A DNA stretch of 64,000 nucleotides from Solirubrobacterales bacterium (GTDB lineage: Bacteria; Actinomycetota; Thermoleophilia; Solirubrobacterales; 70-9). How positions within the stretch are numbered: the stretch's first letter is position 1; each line of letters starts with the position of its first letter. Positions 59,267 through 64,000 of this stretch are shown here, piece after piece. The stretch is from the NCBI GenBank assembly GCA_025936755.1, contig JAICSS010000006.1, forward strand, positions 1-64,000, read 5' to 3'. The notes under the pieces were generated by a model. That model saw nothing but the letters and a program-made list of their open reading frames with translations. It was not told where the DNA came from and made no database searches. Made by a program: the position numbers and the translations under genes.

Positions 59267-59980
59267 GTGCCACCCGTGGAGGCCAAAGACGTTGTCAAGC
59301 GGTTCGGGAGCAGGGAGGCTCTTCGCGGCGTCTCCTTAAAAGCAGCTGCCGGGGAACTTGTCGCGGTGATTGGTCCCAACGGGGCTGGGAAGACGACTTT
59401 GCTTTCCATCCTCGCTGGCATCGCCAAGCCGGATGAGGGACAGGTGAACAGCGACGGAGGCGCGGTTGGCTGGATTCCCCAGCAGGCCGCTCTATATAGA
59501 CGGCTGACGGTGGAGGAGAACCTGCTGCTGTTCGCGCGGCTGGAGGGGCACCCGAACCCGCGTGCTTCGGTGGAGGAGATGTTGGGGCTGACGGGGTTGG
59601 CCGAGCGGCGGGGGGAGATCGTGGCGCGGCTGTCTGGGGGGAACCAGCAGCGGATCAACATCGCGATCGGGCTGCTCTCGCGGCCGGCGGTGCTGCTGCT
59701 GGACGAGCCGAGCGTGGGGCTGGATCCGCGGCAACGGGCGCGGCTTTGGGAGTTCGTCTCCGGCCTCGCCGGGCGGGGGACGACGGTGATCTTCTCCACC
59801 CACGACATCCAGGAGGCCGAGCGCTACGGCGGCCGGGTGCTGGTGCTGGCCGACGGCGAGTCCCTCTTCGACGGCTCCGCCGGGGAGCTGCGCGAGGCGG
59901 TGCGGCGCGAGGCGCCGGAGGACGCCGACCGCGACTTCGAGACCGCCTTCGTCGCCTACCTGCGCCACCGGGGGCACTGA
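59267..59980 (+). CDS. ABC transporter ATP-binding protein
   Basis: A 237-residue ATPase. Walker A is GPNGAGKT near residue 39, the signature LSGGNQQRINIA near 125, Walker B LLLDEPSVG near 146 and the switch His in STHD near 178. It starts at GTG 59267. Of the ABC-2/drug-exporter class. It pairs with the permease that starts one base before its own stop ends. Confidence 0.92.
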   Translation: MPPVEAKDVVKRFGSREALRGVSLKAAAGELVAVIGPNGAGKTTLLSILAGIAKPDEGQVNSDGGAVGWIPQQAALYRRLTVEENLLLFARLEGHPNPRASVEEMLGLTGLAERRGEIVARLSGGNQQRINIAIGLLSRPAVLLLDEPSVGLDPRQRARLWEFVSGLAGRGTTVIFSTHDIQEAERYGGRVLVLADGESLFDGSAGELREAVRREAPEDADRDFETAFVAYLRHRGH

Positions 59981-61338
59981 TGCGGGGGGTGCGCTGGCTG
60001 CTGCTGAAGGACCTGCAGATCCTGCGGCGCTCGCCGCTGCAGGCGGTGCTGCTGGTCGCCTACCCGATCCTGATCGCGGTCCTGGTCGGGTTCGCGATCT
60101 CGCGCGGGCCGGAGGACCCGCGGGTCGCCTTCCTCAACGAAGTGCCCCAGAACACGCGGATCGACGTCGGCGGCCAGGAGCTGCCGAAGGCGAACGTCCG
60201 CGAGCAGATCTGCGAACGGGTCGAGTGCGTCTTCGTCCACAGCCGCGAAGAAGCGCGGGCGAAGGTCGAGTCCGGGGACGTGCTGGCGGCGCTGATCCTC
60301 CCCGCCGACCTGGTCGACAAGATCAACTCGCTCTCGACGCTGACCCCGGGGGTGCCGGAAGTCGAGGTCCTCGTCAACGAGGAAAACGCGGTCAAGGCCG
60401 AACTGGTCGACGACCGGATCACCAGCCTGCTGGCGCAGGCGAACCTGCGGATCGCGCGCCGGATCGGCTCCGAAGGCAGCCGCTACCTGGGGCTGATCGT
60501 CGACGGCGGCCAGTTCCACGTGCTCGGGGAAACGATCCCGATCCTCGGCCTGCGGGCGAGCGCGCGGATCCTGCAGGCGGTGCTGCCGGCGCTGCCGAGA
60601 TCGCTGCGGCCGGCGCTTGAAGAAGTGAACGAATTCGCCAGCCAGGCGCGCGACAACCTCGACGTCGCCAAACCGCTGATCGACCGGCTGGCGCAGCCGA
60701 TCGAGGTCGACAAGGTCGTGGTCGGCGGCGCCAGCCCGCCGCTGGAAATCTTCGCGATCGCCGTCGCCGCGACGCTCACCCTCGCCTTCGTCGTCGTCCT
60801 CCTGGTGGCGGGGTCGCTGGCGCTGGAGCGGGAGGAGAACGCCTTCCCGCGGCTGACCCGCGGGCTGGTCTCGGGCGGCGGCCTGCTCGCCGAGAAGGTC
60901 CTGCTGGGGATCGCGGTCGGCCTGGCGGTGACCCTGCTGATGCTGTTCGGGATGAGGATCTTCGTGCCGCTGGAACTGGGGCGGGTGTGGCTCTGGCTGC
61001 TCGCGATCCTCTTCGCCGGGGCGGCGCTGGCGGCGGCCGGGGCGGCGCTCGGGGCGGCGGCCCGCGAGGTCCGCGCGGTCTCCCTGCTCGCCTTCATGGT
61101 GACGCTGCCGATCGCCTTCCTCTCGCTGGTCCCCTCCGGTGCGGTCAGCCCGGCCGTCTTCGACGCGATCCGCTACCTGACCGCGCTCTTCCCCTTCAAG
61201 CCGGGGCTGGAAGCGATCACCGCCGCGCTCGACGCGGCCGGGCCCGGCCTCGGCGGCCCGCTGCTCCACCTGACGATCCTCGCCGTCGCCTACGCGGCGA
61301 TCGCGCGGCTGGCGCTGCGCCGGTTCGCCACGGTCTGA
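59980..61338 (+). CDS. ABC-2 type permease with large external domain
   Basis: A 452-residue membrane protein. One N-terminal helix (about 22-40) is followed by an extracytoplasmic domain of about 200 residues, then five or six membrane helices, as in YhgE/ABC-2 exporters. ATG at 59980 overlaps the ATPase stop (TGATG). The cargo is unknown; placement beside heme genes is suggestive only. Confidence 0.88.
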   Translation: MRGVRWLLLKDLQILRRSPLQAVLLVAYPILIAVLVGFAISRGPEDPRVAFLNEVPQNTRIDVGGQELPKANVREQICERVECVFVHSREEARAKVESGDVLAALILPADLVDKINSLSTLTPGVPEVEVLVNEENAVKAELVDDRITSLLAQANLRIARRIGSEGSRYLGLIVDGGQFHVLGETIPILGLRASARILQAVLPALPRSLRPALEEVNEFASQARDNLDVAKPLIDRLAQPIEVDKVVVGGASPPLEIFAIAVAATLTLAFVVVLLVAGSLALEREENAFPRLTRGLVSGGGLLAEKVLLGIAVGLAVTLLMLFGMRIFVPLELGRVWLWLLAILFAGAALAAAGAALGAAAREVRAVSLLAFMVTLPIAFLSLVPSGAVSPAVFDAIRYLTALFPFKPGLEAITAALDAAGPGLGGPLLHLTILAVAYAAIARLALRRFATV

Positions 61339-61369
61339 TCCCGCCGGCCTCGAATAGGGTCGGGTCGAC

Positions 61370-62140
61370 ATGAAGGTCCTCTTCATCGGCGACGTGGTCG
61401 GCAGCCCGGGGCGGCAGGGCCTGCGCGAGGCGCTGCCGGTGCTGCGCGAGCGGCACGCGCCCGACCTCGTGATCGTCAACGGCGAGAACTCGGCCGGCGG
61501 GATGGGGATCACCGAACGGACCGCCAACGACATCTTCGGCGCCGGCGCCGACGTGATCACCAGCGGCAACCACGTCTACCGCCACCGCGAGGCCTACGAG
61601 TGGCTCGACAGCGAGGAGCGGGTGGTGCGGCCGGCCAACTACCCGGGGGCGAACCCCGGCCGCGGCCACACGGTGGTCGAGGCCGGCGGGATGCGGGTGC
61701 GGGTGATCAACCTCAGCGGCGGCGTCGGCCTCCGCGTCGCCCGCTCCCCCTTCGACACCGTCGACTCGATCCTCAGCCACCACGAGCAGGACGCGGCGAT
61801 CGTCGACTTCCACGCCGAAGTCTCGAGCGAGAAGGTGGCGATGGGGTGGCACCTCGACGGGCGGGTGGCGGCCGTCTTCGGGACCCACACGCACGTGCCG
61901 ACGGCGGATGGACGGGTCCTCCCGGGCGGGACGGCTCACGTCTCCGACGTGGGGATGACGGGGTCGCGGACCAGCGTCCTGGGGGTGAAGCCGGAGCAGG
62001 CGCTGCGGTCGCTGATCACGCAGATGCCGACCCGGTTCGAGACGGCTGAGGAGGACGTCTGGGTGATGGGGGCTCTCGTCGACGTGAACGATCGGGGTCT
62101 GGCCGACTCCTTCGAGCAGGTGATGCTGCCAGCGCGATGA
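61370..62140 (+). CDS. YmdB-family metallophosphoesterase
   Basis: A 256-residue phosphodiesterase of the TIGR00282/YmdB family. Metal ligands are in FIGDVVGSPGR, VNGENSAGGMGI, SGNHVYRH and FGTHTHVPTADGR, with GTAHVSDVGMTG near the C-terminus. In Bacillus YmdB acts on 2',3'-cyclic nucleotides and affects motility and biofilm; the role here is unknown. Its 3' end overlaps the convergent membrane-protein gene by 125 bp. Confidence 0.9.
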   Translation: MKVLFIGDVVGSPGRQGLREALPVLRERHAPDLVIVNGENSAGGMGITERTANDIFGAGADVITSGNHVYRHREAYEWLDSEERVVRPANYPGANPGRGHTVVEAGGMRVRVINLSGGVGLRVARSPFDTVDSILSHHEQDAAIVDFHAEVSSEKVAMGWHLDGRVAAVFGTHTHVPTADGRVLPGGTAHVSDVGMTGSRTSVLGVKPEQALRSLITQMPTRFETAEEDVWVMGALVDVNDRGLADSFEQVMLPAR

Positions 62141-63743
62141 GCAGCAGCGGGTAGAACCAGACGATGTAGAGGTAGAACCAGTGGTGGAGGGTCAGCTGGA
62201 GCAGGATCAGCAGCGCGGCCGAGAGGGCGGCGAGCTGGGGCAGGGACTTGCGTCTCGGGACGAAGGCGAAGGCCAGGGAGGCGAGGCCGGTGAGGGCGAG
62301 GAGGGCGACCCGGACCGGTTCGAGGGAGGTCTGTCCCCAGATGCTGAAGGGCGAGTCGCGGCCGGCCTGGGCGGCGATGGTGCGGTCGTAGAAGGTCTTC
62401 AGGCCGGGGTCGAGGGCGGGCCAGAGAAGAGCCGCGACGGTGATCAGGAGGAAGCCGGCGGCGAAGAGGAGCGCGGGCCGCAGGCGGCGCTGGTAGGTCA
62501 GGTACATCGGCGCCAGGGGGGCGGCTACGAACTTGGCCCAGGTCGCGGCGGCCAGCGTCGCGCCGCGGGCGAGGGGACGGGCGGCGAGCAGCAGGGTCGC
62601 GAGCAGGAGCGCGGCGACCAGGGAGTCGTTGGAGTTCGACTCCAGGGCGTAGGCGGTGTAGGGGTAGGCGGCCCAGCCGAAGGCGAGGGTGGCGGCGAGG
62701 CGCTGGCCCTCGGGGCCGGGGCGGATGCGGATCCCGAGCAGGATCAGGAAGGCGAAGGCGGCGACGTCGAAGAGGATCGCGGCGGCATGGGCGGCTGGGA
62801 GGTCGTCCCATTCGCCCGACCAGGGCCAGATCCGCTCGAAGGGGAGGTAGGCGAGGTAGTCGACGGGGCCGTAGGTGTCGCCGCTGGAGACGTCGTCGGG
62901 GAAGTTGCCGTAGATCGGTTCCCCGTGGGCGATCCGGTCGGCGCCGACGACGCCGGCGTAGCCGACGTCGATGGCGCCGGAGTCGGCGACGTCGAGGCCG
63001 ACGCGGAACCCCATCAGGAAGAGGGCGGCGATCACCATCCAGGCGACCGGCCAGACCGGCCGCAGTCCCTCCCCCCTCCCCCGCAGCCCGATCCAGAGCG
63101 AGCGGCCCAGCAGGTAGAGGAGGACCGGGTAGACGAGGGGAACCGAGACGCCGATCTCGGCCCGGTTGAAGAAGTAGTGGGAGACGCCGAAGCCGAGCAG
63201 GACCAGGAGGTCGAGGTTGGCGACGCGCCGGAGCCGCCGCCAGTCGACCAGGCCGAGCAGGAAGACGAGGCACAGCGGCAGGAAGACGTAGGGCGCGTTC
63301 AGCTTGTGGCCGAAGGCGCCGGAGTAGCCGCGGGCCATCTTCCAGGCGACCTGGTACCCGGTCCAGGACTCGGTCACCTCGCCGCTGTGGGCGTCGACGA
63401 GGACGAGGACCCGCTCCTCGCCGCCGTCGAAGTAGGCGACTTCCCAGTGCCCGTCTTCCAGCGAGGCGGTCGGCCCGAGGGGGCCGTGCTCGCGTTCCTG
63501 TTCGACGACCTTCGGGTCCTGGCCGGCGGCGGCGATCGCTTCGGCGCGGGTGAGCTTCTCGGCGGCGCTCGCCGCGGCCGGGAAACCAACTGAGACCAAA
63601 AGCGCAACAAGGAGGGACGCAACGGCCACTACGAGGAGGGCCGTGGGTGTTCTCGTACGGACACTTGAAGCGAGCGAAGCGAGCGGGTCCGGTAGAGAAC
63701 ACCCTCGCCCCTCCCCCGCGGCGGCCAGCCCCCCGTCCCTCAT
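62016..63743 (-). CDS. Polytopic membrane protein, GT-C (GT87-like) glycosyltransferase candidate
   Basis: A signal-like hydrophobic segment, a small PepSY-like domain (KLTRAEAIAAAGQDP, HWEVAYFDGGEERV) and then about ten membrane helices with an external GEPIYGNFPDD loop, as in polyprenol-sugar-dependent mannosyltransferases. ATG 63743 overlaps the upstream stop (ATGA; 575 aa), but repeat C2 lies within the first 33 codons of that version; GTG 63629 (537 aa) would start just before the hydrophobic segment. The 40-residue C-terminal tail is Arg/Pro-rich and runs antisense into ymdB. Substrate unknown. Confidence 0.72.
   Translation of the reverse strand: MRDGGLAAAGEGRGCSLPDPLASLASSVRTRTPTALLVVAVASLLVALLVSVGFPAAASAAEKLTRAEAIAAAGQDPKVVEQEREHGPLGPTASLEDGHWEVAYFDGGEERVLVLVDAHSGEVTESWTGYQVAWKMARGYSGAFGHKLNAPYVFLPLCLVFLLGLVDWRRLRRVANLDLLVLLGFGVSHYFFNRAEIGVSVPLVYPVLLYLLGRSLWIGLRGRGEGLRPVWPVAWMVIAALFLMGFRVGLDVADSGAIDVGYAGVVGADRIAHGEPIYGNFPDDVSSGDTYGPVDYLAYLPFERIWPWSGEWDDLPAAHAAAILFDVAAFAFLILLGIRIRPGPEGQRLAATLAFGWAAYPYTAYALESNSNDSLVAALLLATLLLAARPLARGATLAAATWAKFVAAPLAPMYLTYQRRLRPALLFAAGFLLITVAALLWPALDPGLKTFYDRTIAAQAGRDSPFSIWGQTSLEPVRVALLALTGLASLAFAFVPRRKSLPQLAALSAALLILLQLTLHHWFYLYIVWFYPLLLIALAASPARRSRPDPDRSRRREPPSPRRPPQPSRTGSASA
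63645..63704. repeat. Palindromic repeat family C, copy 2 (inverted)
   Basis: A 60-bp element with perfect 10-bp outer arms GGGTGTTCTC/GAGAACACCC. Read on the minus strand, its core equals that of copy 1 over about 46 bp with a single difference. It lies near the 5' end of the membrane-protein gene. Confidence 0.8.
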
Positions 63744-64000
63744 CCGTCGCGCACCCCGAAGTGCTCGCGGATGACGGGGGCGACGTCGCGCAGGGCCCAC
63801 TGCTCGCGCGCGGCGGCCGACTCCGGGCCGCAGCCGACGAAGAGCAGCGGCCCCAGCGAATCGCCGGCATGCAGGGCGCCGTGGCTGCCGCCGCCGGCGT
63901 GGCTGACCCCGCCCCAGTCCACCGCCTCGAAGCCGGGCTCGAGCGAGACGACGAAGTCGCCGGCGTGCGGGGCGGTCAGGGCCGACCAGACCCGGGCCAG
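63740..64000 (-). CDS. Alkaline phosphatase/phosphodiesterase superfamily protein, 3' end only
   Basis: The open frame enters from the right edge and ends at 63740; 86 residues are visible. The sequence HAGGGSHGALHAGDSLGPLLF and QWALRDVAPVIREHFGV match the C-terminal part of nucleotide pyrophosphatase/AlkP-type phosphodiesterases, where HG and the ending VAP..REHFG are typical. The gene probably continues upstream beyond the window and is cotranscribed with the membrane protein (4-nt ATGA overlap). Confidence 0.7.
   Translation of the reverse strand: MARVWSALTAPHAGDFVVSLEPGFEAVDWGGVSHAGGGSHGALHAGDSLGPLLFVGCGPESAAAREQWALRDVAPVIREHFGVRDG

Overview
The window is GC-rich (roughly 70% in most genes, judged by eye) and reads as actinobacterial chromosome, most likely class Thermoleophilia (Solirubrobacterales-like). 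Pointers are a six-gene mce operon, several families of long secreted proteins with Lys/Arg/His-rich tails, a split cytochrome b/Rieske operon and many GTG/TTG starts with 4-nt ATGA or GTGA overlaps. Species cannot be read from the sequence. The first 240 bases are homopolymer-rich and look like a poor contig end.

Layout. 245-7763: a hydroxyacid dehydrogenase, a SpoIIE-type phosphatase, small membrane proteins, a YihY protein, LigD and a secreted M1 peptidase. 8039-15711: a lower-GC island with two giant secreted proteins and a small secreted protein. 15865-22481: a glutamine amidotransferase and a minus-strand operon (permease, glutamine synthetase-like, PuuD-like, aldehyde dehydrogenase, SDR) that looks like gamma-glutamylated amine/polyamine catabolism. 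22614-26763: a small-molecule kinase, a frameshifted sarcosine/dimethylglycine dehydrogenase-like gene and a GntR regulator. 26872-29351: a beta-helix secreted protein and a tandem pair of 86-aa genes. 29447-38375: six mce genes without yrbE partners in the window. 38485-48103: four paralogous secreted proteins, an XRE regulator, two winged-helix proteins, a coiled-coil membrane protein with 33-bp repeats and an MMPL transporter. 48155-48227: tRNA-Lys(CTT).

48255-59126 is a coherent respiratory block: tatC/tatA, polyprenyl diphosphate synthase, ubiE/menG, a three-gene menaquinol:cytochrome c reductase preceded by a CRP-type palindrome, then hemL, a fused siroheme-decarboxylase-like protein and hemB. 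Quinone tail, quinone ring methylation, heme supply, the bc complex and the Tat route needed by the Rieske protein lie together. 59267-64000 holds an ABC exporter, a YmdB-type phosphodiesterase, a multi-membrane glycosyltransferase-like protein and the 3' end of an alkaline-phosphatase-family gene.

The most unusual signal outside genes is three families of dispersed palindromic repeats (A at 3925 and 50980; B at 19435, 52018 and 57028; C at 59173 and 63645). They sit in gene junctions, with base-pair-preserving changes between copies, and two of them affect the choice of gene starts. No CRISPR array, rRNA, integrase or insertion sequence was seen.
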